A stretch of DNA of 64,000 nt from Pseudomonas sp. AL03 (GTDB lineage Bacteria; Pseudomonadota; Gammaproteobacteria; Pseudomonadales; Pseudomonadaceae). The notes below the pieces were generated by a model. The model saw only the letters and a program-made list of their open reading frames with translations. It was not told the origin of the DNA and did no database searches. Both the position numbers and the translations under genes were made by a program. This document shows, piece after piece, positions 9,901-17,412 of this stretch (its first letter is position 1; every line of letters begins with the position of its first letter). The stretch covers positions 1 through 64,000 of the forward strand of contig NZ_JASBRE010000008.1 of NCBI RefSeq assembly GCF_029960815.1. The letters are read 5' to 3'.

Positions 9901-12900
9901 GGCCGGCGCTCAGCTCCAAGCGGTCGCCCGCGTAAATACTGGCCTGGCTGTTATTGAGCGCGCCGGTGGTGATGCTCATTCCACCTTTGCTGCTGATCGC
10001 ACCTGTTTGCTGGTTATCCAGGCTGGTGCTAGTGAGCGTCAGTGTGGTGTCGGTCTGCAGTTTTCCGCCTTGGTTGCTGACTGCGCCTTTGCTATCGATT
10101 GTGAGCGCCTTGGCGCTGGAAATCGTGCCGCCGTTGTTGCTCAGGCTCTGGGCATTGATCGCCAATTTACCCTCGCTGACGAGGCTGCCCTGATTGTTGT
10201 CCAGATCCGAAGTCAGGTTCACCGTGAGGTTGTTCAGCGTGGTCAGCCGACCGCTGTTTTCCAGCGTCTGCCCGGTCAGCGTCAACCCGGCGTCGCCGGA
10301 CAGCAGCCCTTTGTTGCGGTTGATGACCTTGTCTACGGTCAGTGCAAGGTTGCCACCGGCCAGGATGTAACCGGCGTCGCTGTTGTCGAGTTGTTGGCCG
10401 ATCAGTGTCACGTCCGCCTTGCTCGACAACTCGCCGCTTCGGTTATCGAGGTTGTCGACGGTCAGTTTCAGCGCTTTTGTCGCCCCTACCAAACCCTCCT
10501 GACGGTTATCGAGACTGGTGGCTTTCACGGTCAGCCCGTCATCGGCGATGACCACACCGGCCTGGTTATCGAAGGCATCGGTGACCGTCAGATCAACCTC
10601 GCCACGACCACGGATTTCACCGTTGTTGTTATTCAGGCTCGCACTGCGACTGGCGAGGCCGGCAGACTTGATCAGGCCATGGATGTTGCTCAGTGCGCGG
10701 TCGATGACGAGAGTGAGTTTTTCATTGCTCAGCAGTTTGCCGTCATCGTTATTCAGGCTTTGGGCGTTAATGCTGTAGGCCTTGGCACCGGAGATTTCGC
10801 CGCCGCTGTTGTTCACCTCCTTGAGGTTTTTCAACAGCAAAAGACCCGCTGTATGGAGGTTGCCGCGCTGGTTGTTCAGCAGGCCGTTGTTCAGGTCGAG
10901 GGTCAGGTCGCTGTTGCTGAACAGCTCGCCGCCGTCTTGATCCAGGCTCGTGACCGAGACATTCAGCTGTTGCTGACTACCAATTTGCCCGGCCGAGTTA
11001 TCCAGGTGCTTAGCTGTCAGACCAAGGGGGCCGTCAGCCGCCAGACTACCGCCCTTGCTGTTGTTGAATTCGCCGGTCGTGACGTTCGATGCAGCCTTGG
11101 CGCTGACAATGCCTTTGTCGCTGTTGTCGAGGCTGGCGCTGGTCAGCACCAGACCTTTTTGCGAAGCGATCAAACCGCCCTGGTTTTGCAGGGCTGCCGC
11201 TACGTCGAGCGTCATGGCTTCGAGGCTCGACAGCTTGCCCAGACGGTTGTCCAGACTGCCGGCGTTGAGCATCAGCGTGCCTTCGCTGCTGAACAACCCT
11301 TGCTGGTTGTTCTTGATGCCGTTGAAGGTCAACGCGAGATTGTTCTGGCTGACGATCTTGCCGCCCGAATTGTCGAGCCCGAGGCCACTGAGCGTGCTCG
11401 CGCCTTTGCTGAAAATCAGCCCGGCGGTCTGGTTGATGATTTGATCGACCTTGAGTGCCAGCGTCGTGTCAGAGAGCACTTTGCCGTTGTCGCTGTTGTT
11501 CAAGCTTGCGCCGTTGATGTGCAGGTCGGTCTGGCTGGACAGTGAACCGCCACGGTTGTCGATCTGATCGACGTTGACCGTCAGCGATTTGAGCGACGCG
11601 ACCAGGCCGCCTTTACGGCTGTCCAGCGTCTTGCCGGTCAACTTAAGATTGCCCTCGGCAACCAGTTCGCCAGCCTGCTGGCTCAAGGTATCGATATTGG
11701 CTTCGATATCACCCTTACCGGAAATTCGGCCGCCATCGTTGGCGACTTCTTTGGCCTTGAGGTTGAGCGGGCCGCTGGCCGTCAGCAGACCACTGTTGCG
11801 ATTGTCCAGTTTGTTGCCGTCAAAGGTCAGAGCAGCCTTGCTTTCGAGGCGTCCCTTATCGCGGTTATCCAGCTCGGTGATCAGCAGTTTCAACGTCTGA
11901 TCGGCACGAATCACGCCGTTGCGGTTGTCTGCGTTGTTACTACTGACCGTCAGTGTGTTGATCCCGGAAATCTTGCCTTCACGGTTGTCCAGACGCGTGG
12001 CCTGCACATCCATCACGCCGTTGGCCTGGACCAGCCCTTTGCTCTGGTTGTTCAGGAGACCGCTGACTCGGGTCGTCAGTTGGCCTTCGCTGTTCAGCTT
12101 TCCTTGCTGGCTGTTGTCGAGGTTTTGCGCACGGACTGTCAGAGCTTGTTTCGCCCCCAGCGTGCCGCCGATGTTGTTGATGCCGCCACTGGCAGTGATG
12201 TCCAGCAGGCGACCAGCTGTGACAAGGCCGACAACGTTATCCAGCGAAGTCAGGTTCAGGACAACGTCAGCGAGGCTGCTCAGTTCACCGCTGCTGTTGC
12301 TCAATCGGCCGACGTTGCCAGTGAGATTGCCGGTGCTGTTGATCACGCCTTTCGAGTTCAGCACCTGATTGGCATTGAGGTTCAACGTGCTGTTGCTCAG
12401 CACTCGCCCGTTGTTTTGATTGTCCAGTGTTGCGGCGGTGATGTGGGTGCTTTGCCCGCTCAGCGTACCGCCCTGGTTGCTCAAGGTCTGAGCAGTGTTG
12501 ATGGTGAGAGTGCGGCTGGCGACCAGGCTTTTGCCGGTGTTGTTGAGATTCTGCGCGCCGAGGCTCACATCGCCGTTGGTGTTGCGGCTGCCGTCGGCGT
12601 TGACCCCGGCCTCGATGACGCCGCTGTTGGTCAACTGCCCGCCGGCGCTCAGCGCGATGCTGTCGCGGGCGGCGAGGGTTTGCTGGTTGCTCAGGTTGCC
12701 TTGGGTTTGTACGTTTAGCGCTGTGCCCGCATAGACCGGACCGCGTGCATCGAGACTGGCGGCTTTGACATTGACCGTGCCGTTAGTCGCCGAGGTGTCT
12801 ACCAGGCTCAAGTGCCCGTTGGCATCGAGCTGAATATCACCACCACTGGCGATCAGTTTGCCGTCGAGCTTCACGCCGACGCCCTGCTCGGTGCCGACCA

Positions 12901-13729
12901 ATTTGATCGCCCCGGCGTACATGCCGCCGAGGGCCGAGGAATCGATGGCCAACCCTGGTTTGCCGCTGCCGTCATCGGCGCGGGCGGTGGCGTTGAGGCT
13001 GTCGGCATTGACGTCGTTGCGACCGGCGACAATGGTCAGGTTTTTCGCCTGAATCTCGGCGTTGATCTTGGCGCTACGGGTGATGATTTCGAAGCGGTCG
13101 ACGTTGTTGGCGTTCAGCCCAGCGCCGTCGATGGACACGCTGCCCTGATCCACCTGAAAGCGATCCAGCCGACCGTTGTCCAGCACCGGCTTGCCGGTGG
13201 TCAGCGTCACGCGCGGCGTATTGATGAAGCCGCAACCGTTGCAGCTGATGCCATAAGGGTTGGCAACGATGACGCGGGCTGACTGCCCGGCCACTTCGGT
13301 ATAACCGCGCAACTGGCTAGGGCTGCCGCCGATCACTTCGTTGAGGATGGTCTGCGCTGCGACCCGATTGGTGAGGTTGGGGTTGCCCACAATGATCCCA
13401 CCCAACTGCGTCGCGCCGGTCTGGTTGGCGACGTTGTTGAGGATCACGCCCTGGGCGCCGACGTTGTAATCGTGAAACTGGTTATGCGATAGGCCCGTGC
13501 CGTTGGGCGTGGCGATGTTGACGATCGGCACACCGTTGCCGGCCTGCCCAAGGCTGACTCCCGGCGTAGCCACCACAATCCCATCCGCCTGCGCCCACAT
13601 CGGTTGCCAGAACATGACGTTGGCCAACAGGAACGCCAACCCGCGCTTGGGCATGCCCCAGAAGTGCTCGCGTTTTTTGACCGCAGCAGAAGGCTGGCCG
13701 GCGAGGAAGGCGTATTGGCGAACGTCCAT
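968..13729 (-). CDS. filamentous haemagglutinin / CdiA-like contact-dependent inhibition exoprotein with C-terminal Tox-SHH-type nuclease domain
   Basis: A 4253-residue two-partner secretion (TpsA) protein. The ATG at 13729 is chosen because it begins an extended signal peptide (MDVRQYAFLAGQPS..., hydrophobic core LAFLLANVMF, cleavage near AQA-DG at about 48); the frame is open 68 codons further upstream. Residues about 50-180 form the TPS/haemagglutination domain, with GNGVPIVNI, NPNL (117-120) and NPYGI (157-161). Then come long arrays of about 20-residue beta-helix repeats (SLDN..G.I.S...L.L) to about residue 2200, a non-repetitive middle region near 2300-2750, and a second repeat field with AGRDI-type words to about 3700. 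The last 114 residues carry DSHHCPA (SHH at about 4156-4158), GPAIKM-PADH and DIRSKFGDKYD. This resembles the HNH/EndoVII Tox-SHH family, a predicted nuclease. No VENN motif was seen. The immunity gene follows after 4 nt. No TpsB gene is visible nearby. Confidence 0.85.
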   Translation of the reverse strand: MDVRQYAFLAGQPSAAVKKREHFWGMPKRGLAFLLANVMFWQPMWAQADGIVVATPGVSLGQAGNGVPIVNIATPNGTGLSHNQFHDYNVGAQGVILNNVANQTGATQLGGIIVGNPNLTNRVAAQTILNEVIGGSPSQLRGYTEVAGQSARVIVANPYGISCNGCGFINTPRVTLTTGKPVLDNGRLDRFQVDQGSVSIDGAGLNANNVDRFEIITRSAKINAEIQAKNLTIVAGRNDVNADSLNATARADDGSGKPGLAIDSSALGGMYAGAIKLVGTEQGVGVKLDGKLIASGGDIQLDANGHLSLVDTSATNGTVNVKAASLDARGPVYAGTALNVQTQGNLSNQQTLAARDSIALSAGGQLTNSGVIEAGVNADGSRNTNGDVSLGAQNLNNTGKSLVASRTLTINTAQTLSNQGGTLSGQSTHITAATLDNQNNGRVLSNSTLNLNANQVLNSKGVINSTGNLTGNVGRLSNSSGELSSLADVVLNLTSLDNVVGLVTAGRLLDITASGGINNIGGTLGAKQALTVRAQNLDNSQQGKLNSEGQLTTRVSGLLNNQSKGLVQANGVMDVQATRLDNREGKISGINTLTVSSNNADNRNGVIRADQTLKLLITELDNRDKGRLESKAALTFDGNKLDNRNSGLLTASGPLNLKAKEVANDGGRISGKGDIEANIDTLSQQAGELVAEGNLKLTGKTLDSRKGGLVASLKSLTVNVDQIDNRGGSLSSQTDLHINGASLNNSDNGKVLSDTTLALKVDQIINQTAGLIFSKGASTLSGLGLDNSGGKIVSQNNLALTFNGIKNNQQGLFSSEGTLMLNAGSLDNRLGKLSSLEAMTLDVAAALQNQGGLIASQKGLVLTSASLDNSDKGIVSAKAASNVTTGEFNNSKGGSLAADGPLGLTAKHLDNSAGQIGSQQQLNVSVTSLDQDGGELFSNSDLTLDLNNGLLNNQRGNLHTAGLLLLKNLKEVNNSGGEISGAKAYSINAQSLNNDDGKLLSNEKLTLVIDRALSNIHGLIKSAGLASRSASLNNNNGEIRGRGEVDLTVTDAFDNQAGVVIADDGLTVKATSLDNRQEGLVGATKALKLTVDNLDNRSGELSSKADVTLIGQQLDNSDAGYILAGGNLALTVDKVINRNKGLLSGDAGLTLTGQTLENSGRLTTLNNLTVNLTSDLDNNQGSLVSEGKLAINAQSLSNNGGTISSAKALTIDSKGAVSNQGGKLQTDTTLTLTSTSLDNQQTGAISSKGGMSITTGALNNSQASIYAGDRLELSAGLVTNTGGSIGAATSLVANVSGLDQQGGKLFSKSALSLDLNGGALNNQDGFINAPGQLLLKNLAGVDNRNGEISSEEAFELVAKQLDNSDGQVLSNQKLTLRIEQALTSVKGKIAAAALQVRAASLDNSAGTMLSDGDLQVTVDGLLTNQNKGLIKAAGQLTLNSNGLDNQGGTLLGGTGLSIDLGAAPADLNNQNGLINTKGVLSIAHLRDLNNQQGEISSVHSFSLTGNTLDNRGGNLISNDQLILNATRLNNQGGLVSGWNKLAVAGGSLDNSQEGTLSSLLGNLSIDLSGALINNAKGGLAGLGDVTITAASLDNSNGIVTSGGKQTLTMTQGAINNASGGLIESSGTLAISAASLNNASGNVTANKALTFTGTSLDNSNGSLVGADSVTLDLLGTLTNIKGALGSTGPLVIKRSSSIDNQGGQLLSQGLLSLLTGSLNNSLEGTVAANGQLDLTATGSVRNDAGGLISSRDAGLNVKAASLNNAGGALQSQGALTLDVKGGAIDNQGGKVIAQNGELNITAASLDSRAGVLSSLKGLLQTRLTGVLRNGQGGKIEGNRLDLQALGGIYSDGGRIAANTGNILLNAGNAAIDNSNGGIYAKGQVKVIGGALNNNAGKISGDGIDIVLDSNLTNRGGLIESAGTLAVRAANLDNQTGKLRALGISGKTNFQIGSLFDNRNGLLETANTDLTLATPSFLNAGGTVTHVGVGEFDISTANVMNAGGSLVTRGGLTLNADSWTNSSVIQAGRLKVNVNNFTQTTSGQLLASSHLEGRGVNWTNDGLIASDGSLNLNLGGTYTGNGRLSSLGNLTLTAAQLGLSSATSIGGGAQTTFNIGGQLTNAGRLTSDGGLTINAGSVSNTGTLGAAQDLTIKTSSLVNNRGLIFSGRNMNLLLNDFTNQNGDVYSIGDLTIAGRDGGRANTVNNLAASINVDGDFSLSANSFNNKTEGVIGEEKLLSGDITFDPNSATFYVNENFVSQSTITGPQASLTVAGNLTGNVGAFTNTASQISAGKNIKLDVDTFDNFGLQSGSFTRSRTFKLAGLPDREDGWTSTDLRAYAKRNSIYVYKYSRFWHELDKGGTNWEYVDLNKQLTNTINPNYGMGPEIAVPARILSGELKNDVRVFTNGGGSVSSIVQAGQAIAINAKNTITNGNLNPYTSFGGTTKGTADTGVKNAAKPTIIFLNPQLPPDLAQQQVNPLTLPGFTLPTGDNGLFRLSGKGGTEQTILPGQSWTIGSVSAGNTQRSDGMPVRQATEFQFDQNDPVSVKNRELALASRPSVNLNDKTALINVNAAAGDGPVGVLLPNRGNASFNVSRVQGLPDTSVRSNPHKYLIETNPVLTNLKQFMSSDYLLANLGYNPDTSAKRLGDGLFEQRLVQQSIVARTGQRFLDGQTSDEAMFKYLMNNAIASKVQLNLSMGVTLTAQQVAALTHDIVWLEEHVVNGEKVLVPVLYLAQANNRLAPNGALIQGGDVTLIAGQDLNNAGTLRATNNLSAEAGNDLTNTGLIEAGDRLTLKAGNNIVNKSGGIISGRDVSLTATNGDVINQRDVTGVDVRRGGSLQHRDYLDNAARIEAANDLSINAGRDINNIGGVLQSGRDLDLSATRDVNITSVQDRSTNARGSHFLNQTITQHAAEVTSGRDLSISADRDVAIVASRLDAKRDIGVNAGNDIIITSAANESDYVSRSKKRAQETHSTTQQASVLNAGRDIALNAGNDLGIIASRIKASENIDLDAVQDITVASAKDESSSYYYKKKKGSFGRSSTTQKESYDSTNVASVIEAGNDLTVNATKDEDGAVSLDGGRNVTIIGSQLKAGNDLVVGATNDVAVLSATEETGDYSKKTKTGLFGMSSSGKSQLQTTVTHIGSELDAGHDAVILAGRDVRLNASEVNAENDAELHAGLVDKTGDITLSSSDDLTYSRAEEYKKKLGLTLKDAIGWAVGTPSFGGDITVNSSHKEGREVVSSNSVGSQVNAGNDAILNAARDINIIGSGISTGNNAKLDAGRDVNVLASTDQQRSNSWETDKSTGLKQTVDNNGYTTFVGNETIKHGVDSSGYTAAGSSIDAGMNLKVTAGRDINQQGSDLEAENNIKLKAGRNINIDAAEEANVVTTRDSVKRTGSTTTVAYNFGNTVDSLKGTGKGEDGVSKGSSVLKSVDALDQFFSGPKFDGHIGSSSTSQAQTQTSVTHRPSSLSAGGDITLEAENVNVKGSQFDAGRDINVTGRNITFDVAHGAENSEDTQTQSKGGLKGGTTGGFKLGVGISNAGNKGESSQGTSTATQLNAGGSINLDAKNDLTLIATQVTAERDIKLKAGNDLNVLSTQNAYSSENDRRSWGAEGGIILGKDGFGIYGSANIGIGDLNREGVKQQEAYLYAGNNLNFESGRDTNIAGATLRGDEVIGDVGRNLTVSSVPDTGKVRGQELDLSITGSFYGVSGSVGYGKTTGQTNWVENQTVISGKNKVDIRTEGHTQLDGAVLTADNGNLKLDTDTLGFRNITGKDNEHGYYLNVSGSYGAEGGSQADKPNKGMEAPDKNSWAVEGYNYTKDREQTLNATVGAGEIVVRHDKATGQDSTAGLNRDVNKAYEVTRDEEHRTDLYVSSTSIDAVMHPIDTVDGWNNSAINYSDTAKANFNALALVIGNQIDRIQHEGAGQGAIAAGGQEVAEQALSALVEAGYSRKDARVMLEDPAFQSQVLAQLKQLNDLSKYQSETIAAVKDDLADKNIVEKNIVIKGPAITNSKLALDRVSDINKYLKANPDKVQAVELILAAAQGPKGMILYATQKVLGETSLVQSLNQLQSDLQGIVGRKIAEGIEGKKLNEDVDLDAWRLGGGSLMASILIGMATPSHDRAGGRAIEVLKKNPSEILGGPHRDTTKPKNDGFDSHHCPAKGCYDGAPISTKNGPAIKMTPADHARTASHGNSAKAVAYREKQEELLRQGKLMEAIDMDIRDIRSKFGDKYDGAIKQMLDYASKLNPEDFKR

Positions 13730-14111
13730 GTAAAAAGGTCTCGTTGCGAATGGCAAGAATGGAATGAGCAATTCAAAGACACAGCCGTTCCGACACGGCA
13801 GACGCTGGAGGCGTTTGCAGAGCGAATACGTCATAAGGGGATAAGTGCGCGCTTGGGTCAGAAGGTCCAAAGCGTGGCGTAACAACCACTGCATCAGCGT
13901 GTGGGTGGTCTGTCCGATCCCTCGAAACGGCAAAGTGATATCAATATAGTGGCGCGATGTTAAGTTGCCATCATTCTGACGTCAATAAGCCGTTCGGGAT
14001 GTTTTTGGGTGGACGCTCTAGTTCGCAAGTTTAGGTCCATAGCCTGAACTTTCTGGATCGAGGAACCCTCAACTCAATAACGCTGTGACGCTGATAAATG
14101 AGGCTTCGTTC
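13730..14111. other. intergenic region upstream of the haemagglutinin gene and the small secreted protein
   Basis: This 380-base stretch separates two divergent genes. About 200 bases next to the haemagglutinin start are open in the same frame (an extension of 68 codons with no recognisable domain), so an upstream start cannot be excluded. The rest is more AT-rich around 13935-13990 and probably holds the promoters. No clear operator, repeat or RNA gene was recognised. Confidence 0.4.
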
Positions 14112-14390
14112 ATGAAAAACACTCTGCTGAAACTCACCCTAGCCGCCACCCTCGCCTGCGCCCTCCCCGTCTGGGCCTGCACCCCCGAGGAAGCCACCGC
14201 CAAACGCGAGCAACTGGCCAAGGAAGTCACCAAACTCACCGAGCAGAACCCGGCCAAGGCCAAGGAGATCAACGCTGAGTTGCAGCAGATGGATTTGGGC
14301 ACAGCCAGCAAGGATTTGCCCGACAAGTGCCAGCTGATCGATCAGCGACTCAAGGAGTTGAAATCGGCGGAGAAGAAAACCGAGAGTTGA
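14112..14390 (+). CDS. small periplasmic protein of unknown function
   Basis: A 92-residue protein starting MKNTLLKLTLAATLACALP with cleavage near VWA-CTP, so it is exported. The mature part is short, highly charged and helix-prone (EEATAKREQLAKEVTKL, AKAKEINAELQQM), with two cysteines that could form a disulfide. The ATG at 14112 is preferred over one at 14085 because it starts the signal peptide and has GAGG 8 nt upstream. It is followed by a strong bidirectional terminator, so it is probably monocistronic. I do not recognise a characterised family. Confidence 0.7.
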   Translation: MKNTLLKLTLAATLACALPVWACTPEEATAKREQLAKEVTKLTEQNPAKAKEINAELQQMDLGTASKDLPDKCQLIDQRLKELKSAEKKTES

Positions 14391-14413
14391 TCCCACCCAA
14401 GAATCCGAGGCAT

Positions 14414-14443
14414 AAAAAAACCGGACATTTGTCCGGTTTTTTT
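14414..14443. terminator. bidirectional rho-independent terminator
   Basis: A run of A, then the stem ACCGGAC with loop ATTT and the complement GTCCGGT, then a run of T. Both strands show a stem followed by a U tract. It sits between the convergent small secreted protein gene and the DEAD-box helicase gene and can serve both. Confidence 0.85.
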
Positions 14444-14463
14444 ATGGGGTCACGACGCGGCTT

Positions 14464-15810
14464 TTATTCAGCAGCCGGCGCTTCCGGCTTGCGGCGCTTC
14501 AACGGGGCCATGCCGTCCTTGCTGACCAGCGACAGGGCGTCGGTCTTCGGGCGGTTGGCGATTTTGCGCTTGGTCGGGGCCTTGGCACCGGTTTTCTTCT
14601 TGTCGCCTTTGGCGTCGACTTTTTTCTTCTTCACGCCAACGGCTTTGCCCGAGGCCTTGACCTTTTTCGGTCCGCCGTAGGTGCCTTTGACTTCCTTGAT
14701 GGTGCGGCGCTCGAAGCTCTGCTTGAGGTAGCGCTCGACGCTCGACATCAGGTTCCAGTCGCCGTGGCAGATCAGCGAGATGGCCAGGCCATCGTTGCCG
14801 GCGCGGCCGGTACGACCGATGCGGTGAACATACTCGTCGCCGCTGCGCGGCATGTCGAAGTTGATCACCAGGTCCAGGCCATCCACATCGAGGCCGCGAG
14901 CGGCGACGTCGGTGGCAACCAGGATTTTCACGCCGCCCTGCTTCAGGCGATCGATGGCCAGCTTGCGATCCTTCTGGTCTTTGTCACCGTGCAGCACGAA
15001 CGCTTTGTATTCCTGCGCCACCAGACGGCCATAGATTCGGTCAGCCATGGCCCGGGTGTTGGTGAACACGATGGCCTTCTGGTAGGTCTCGTTGGCCAGC
15101 AGCCAGTTCACGATCTGCTCTTTGTGCTGGTTGTGGTCAGCGGTGATGATCTGCTGACGGGTAGTCGCATTCAGATCGCTGACGTTGTTCAGCTGCAGGT
15201 GCTCAGGGTTGTTCAACACCTTGGCGACCATCTCGCGCAGACCCGAACCGCCAGTGGTGGCGGAGAACAGCATGGTCTGCTGGCGGTTGGTGCACTCTTG
15301 CACCAGACGCTGCACGTCTTCGGCAAAGCCCATGTCGAGCATGCGGTCGGCTTCGTCGAGGACCAGGACTTCGACTTCTTTCAAGTCGAGGTTGCCGGCG
15401 TTCAGTTGCTCGATCATCCGGCCCGGCGTACCGATCAGGATGTCCGGCACCTTGCGCAGCATGGCAGCCTGGACCTTGAAGTCTTCACCGCCGGTGATCA
15501 GGCCGGACTTGATGAACGTGAACTGCGCAAAGCGCTCGACTTCCTTGATGGTCTGCTGAGCCAGTTCGCGAGTCGGCAGCAGGATCAGGGTCTTGATGCT
15601 GACGCGGACTTTAGCCGGGCCGATCAAACGGTTGAGGATCGGCAAAACGAATGCAGCGGTTTTACCGCTGCCGGTTTGCGCTGTCACCCGCAGGTCACGC
15701 CCTTGGAGCGCCAGCGGAATAGCCGCTGCTTGCACAGGCGTTGGCTCGACAAATTTAAGCTCGGCCACGGCTTTGAGCAGGCGTTCGTGCAGGGCGAATT
15801 GGGAAAACAC
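14464..15810 (-). CDS. DEAD-box ATP-dependent RNA helicase
   Basis: A 448-residue helicase that unwinds RNA duplexes using ATP, of the SrmB/RhlE-like bacterial group acting in ribosome assembly or RNA turnover. Motifs in order: Q motif (F..PTPVQ), motif I AQTGSGKT (44-51), Ia PTRELAQQ, Ib GTPGR, II DEAD (152-155), III SAT (183-185), IV IVFTNT, V ATDVAARGLD, VI HRIGRTGR (329-336). The last about 70 residues are a Lys-rich unstructured tail, probably for RNA binding. I choose the GTG at 15810 (VFSQFALHERL), which has GAGG 8 nt upstream, over an ATG 24 nt earlier that lacks a good site. Which E. coli paralogue it matches functionally cannot be decided from motifs. Confidence 0.93.
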   Translation of the reverse strand: MFSQFALHERLLKAVAELKFVEPTPVQAAAIPLALQGRDLRVTAQTGSGKTAAFVLPILNRLIGPAKVRVSIKTLILLPTRELAQQTIKEVERFAQFTFIKSGLITGGEDFKVQAAMLRKVPDILIGTPGRMIEQLNAGNLDLKEVEVLVLDEADRMLDMGFAEDVQRLVQECTNRQQTMLFSATTGGSGLREMVAKVLNNPEHLQLNNVSDLNATTRQQIITADHNQHKEQIVNWLLANETYQKAIVFTNTRAMADRIYGRLVAQEYKAFVLHGDKDQKDRKLAIDRLKQGGVKILVATDVAARGLDVDGLDLVINFDMPRSGDEYVHRIGRTGRAGNDGLAISLICHGDWNLMSSVERYLKQSFERRTIKEVKGTYGGPKKVKASGKAVGVKKKKVDAKGDKKKTGAKAPTKRKIANRPKTDALSLVSKDGMAPLKRRKPEAPAAE

Positions 15811-16003
15811 GGGTGCTACCTCGAAGAAATACAAAAAAACAGCTGCATAGGGTAACGGTTTCGAGCGCTAAGGCCGAGTTTCTTTATACAAACGGCGCTA
15901 AACAGTGGTTTTTTTGTTGCGTCTTTTGTCCCAAAACGTCATCCAAAGCGTCTTAAATGCTCTAATCGCCCCGTCGCGTCCTATAGAAGAAGCATTTTCG
16001 CCC

Positions 16004-17302
16004 ATGGATATCAAACAGCTCTGGCTCAACGTCCAAGACCTTTGGGGTGCGCTCGATCAGCACCCGCTCCTGCATTCCAGCCTGGCGCTGATGGTGTTGC
16101 TGGTGATTGCGCTGGTCCTCGGACGAGTGGCGCGCTACCTCATTCTTCATGCGACCAAAATGCTTGGCCGCCAACCGGCGCTGCACTGGGTCAACGATTT
16201 ACGCCACAACAAGGTGTTTCATCGCCTGGCGCAGATGACGCCGTCGCTGGTGATTCAGTTCGGCCTGCACCTGGTGCCGGAGTTGGGCAAGACCAGCCTG
16301 ATCTTCCTTGGCAATGTGGCGCTGGCGTTCACCATTCTATTTCTGGTGCTGGCCATCAGCGCCGTGCTCAACGCCCTGCTGGACATCTATGCGCGCACTG
16401 AGCATGCCCGCACCCGCTCGATCAAAGGCTACGTGCAACTGGCGAAAATGGTCTTGTACGTGTTTGGCGCGATTATCATTGTCGCGACGCTGATCGATCG
16501 TTCGCCGCTGTTGTTGCTGTCGGGTCTGGGCGCCATGTCGGCGGTGATTTTGTTGGTTTACAAGGACACCCTGCTGTCGTTCGTCGCCAGTGTGCAGTTG
16601 ACCAGCAACGACATGCTGCGGGTCGGCGACTGGATCGAGATGCCGCAAGTCGGCGCCGACGGTGACGTGGTCGACATCACGCTGCACACGGTCAAGGTGC
16701 AGAATTTCGACAAGACCATCGTTTCGATTCCGACCTGGCGCCTGATGTCCGAGTCGTTCAAGAACTGGCGCGGCATGCAGCAATCTGGTGGGCGTCGGAT
16801 CAAGCGCAGCCTGTTCATCGACGCCAGCGGCGTGCGGTTTGTGCGTGATGACGAAGAGTCAAAACTGGCCCAGGTACACTTGCTGACCGACTATATCAGC
16901 CGCAAGCAGGCTGAACTCAAGGCCTGGAACGAAGCCCAGGGCAATGTGGCGGCGATGTCGGCCAACCGTCGGCGGATGACCAATATCGGGACTTTCCGCG
17001 CCTATGCGCTGGCGTATTTGAAGAGTCACCCGGAGGTCCAGCCGAACATGACCTGCATGGTTCGGCAAATGCAGGCCACGGCCCAGGGTATTCCGCTGGA
17101 AATTTACTGCTTTACTCGCACTACGGCGTGGGCCGATTACGAGCGGATTCAGGGGGATATTTTTGATTACTTGCTGGCGGTGTTGCCGGAGTTTGGCTTG
17201 AGCCTTTATCAGCAACCGAGCGGCGGTGACCTGAGGGCCGGGTTGCTTCCGGCAGTGCTCGGCGCGAGCCACATCCCTGAACCCGAAAAACACATCATGT
17301 AG
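16004..17302 (+). CDS. mechanosensitive channel of the MscS superfamily, YbdG type
   Basis: A 432-residue inner-membrane protein with about five hydrophobic segments in the first 190 residues, followed by the MscS pore/beta-domain signature (LLSGLGAMSAV, then VQLTSNDMLRVGDWIEMP and GADGDVVDITLHTVKVQNFD). The words FKNWRGM-QSGGRRIKRS match the YbdG/MscM group rather than MscS itself. This family opens small-conductance pores on hypo-osmotic shock. The ATG at 16004 is preferred over one at 15905 because the upstream extension has no family resemblance and an AGAAGAAG purine run precedes 16004. A large palindromic repeat follows the stop. Confidence 0.88.
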   Translation: MDIKQLWLNVQDLWGALDQHPLLHSSLALMVLLVIALVLGRVARYLILHATKMLGRQPALHWVNDLRHNKVFHRLAQMTPSLVIQFGLHLVPELGKTSLIFLGNVALAFTILFLVLAISAVLNALLDIYARTEHARTRSIKGYVQLAKMVLYVFGAIIIVATLIDRSPLLLLSGLGAMSAVILLVYKDTLLSFVASVQLTSNDMLRVGDWIEMPQVGADGDVVDITLHTVKVQNFDKTIVSIPTWRLMSESFKNWRGMQQSGGRRIKRSLFIDASGVRFVRDDEESKLAQVHLLTDYISRKQAELKAWNEAQGNVAAMSANRRRMTNIGTFRAYALAYLKSHPEVQPNMTCMVRQMQATAQGIPLEIYCFTRTTAWADYERIQGDIFDYLLAVLPEFGLSLYQQPSGGDLRAGLLPAVLGASHIPEPEKHIM

Positions 17303-17312
17303 CACCACATAT

Positions 17313-17410
17313 CCCTGTAGGAGCGAGGCTTGCCCGCGAAGGCGGTGTGTCAGGCAACATCGTCGCCGACTGACACACCGCCTTCGCGGGCAAGCCTCGC
17401 TCCTACAGGG
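17313..17410. repeat. REP-like inverted pair (family A) with 40-bp perfect arms
   Basis: The left arm (17313-17352) and right arm (17371-17410) are exact reverse complements over 40 bp, separated by 18 bp. The core TGTAGGAGCGAGGCTTGCCC recurs at 42888-42956. It lies between convergent genes and could also stop transcription or stabilise mRNA ends. Confidence 0.9.
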
Positions 17411-17412
17411 GT

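Noticed and set aside
10007-11545. A 512-codon plus-strand ORF inside the haemagglutinin gene
   Set aside because: Same cause: repeat-driven antisense open frame without domain or ribosome-binding site.
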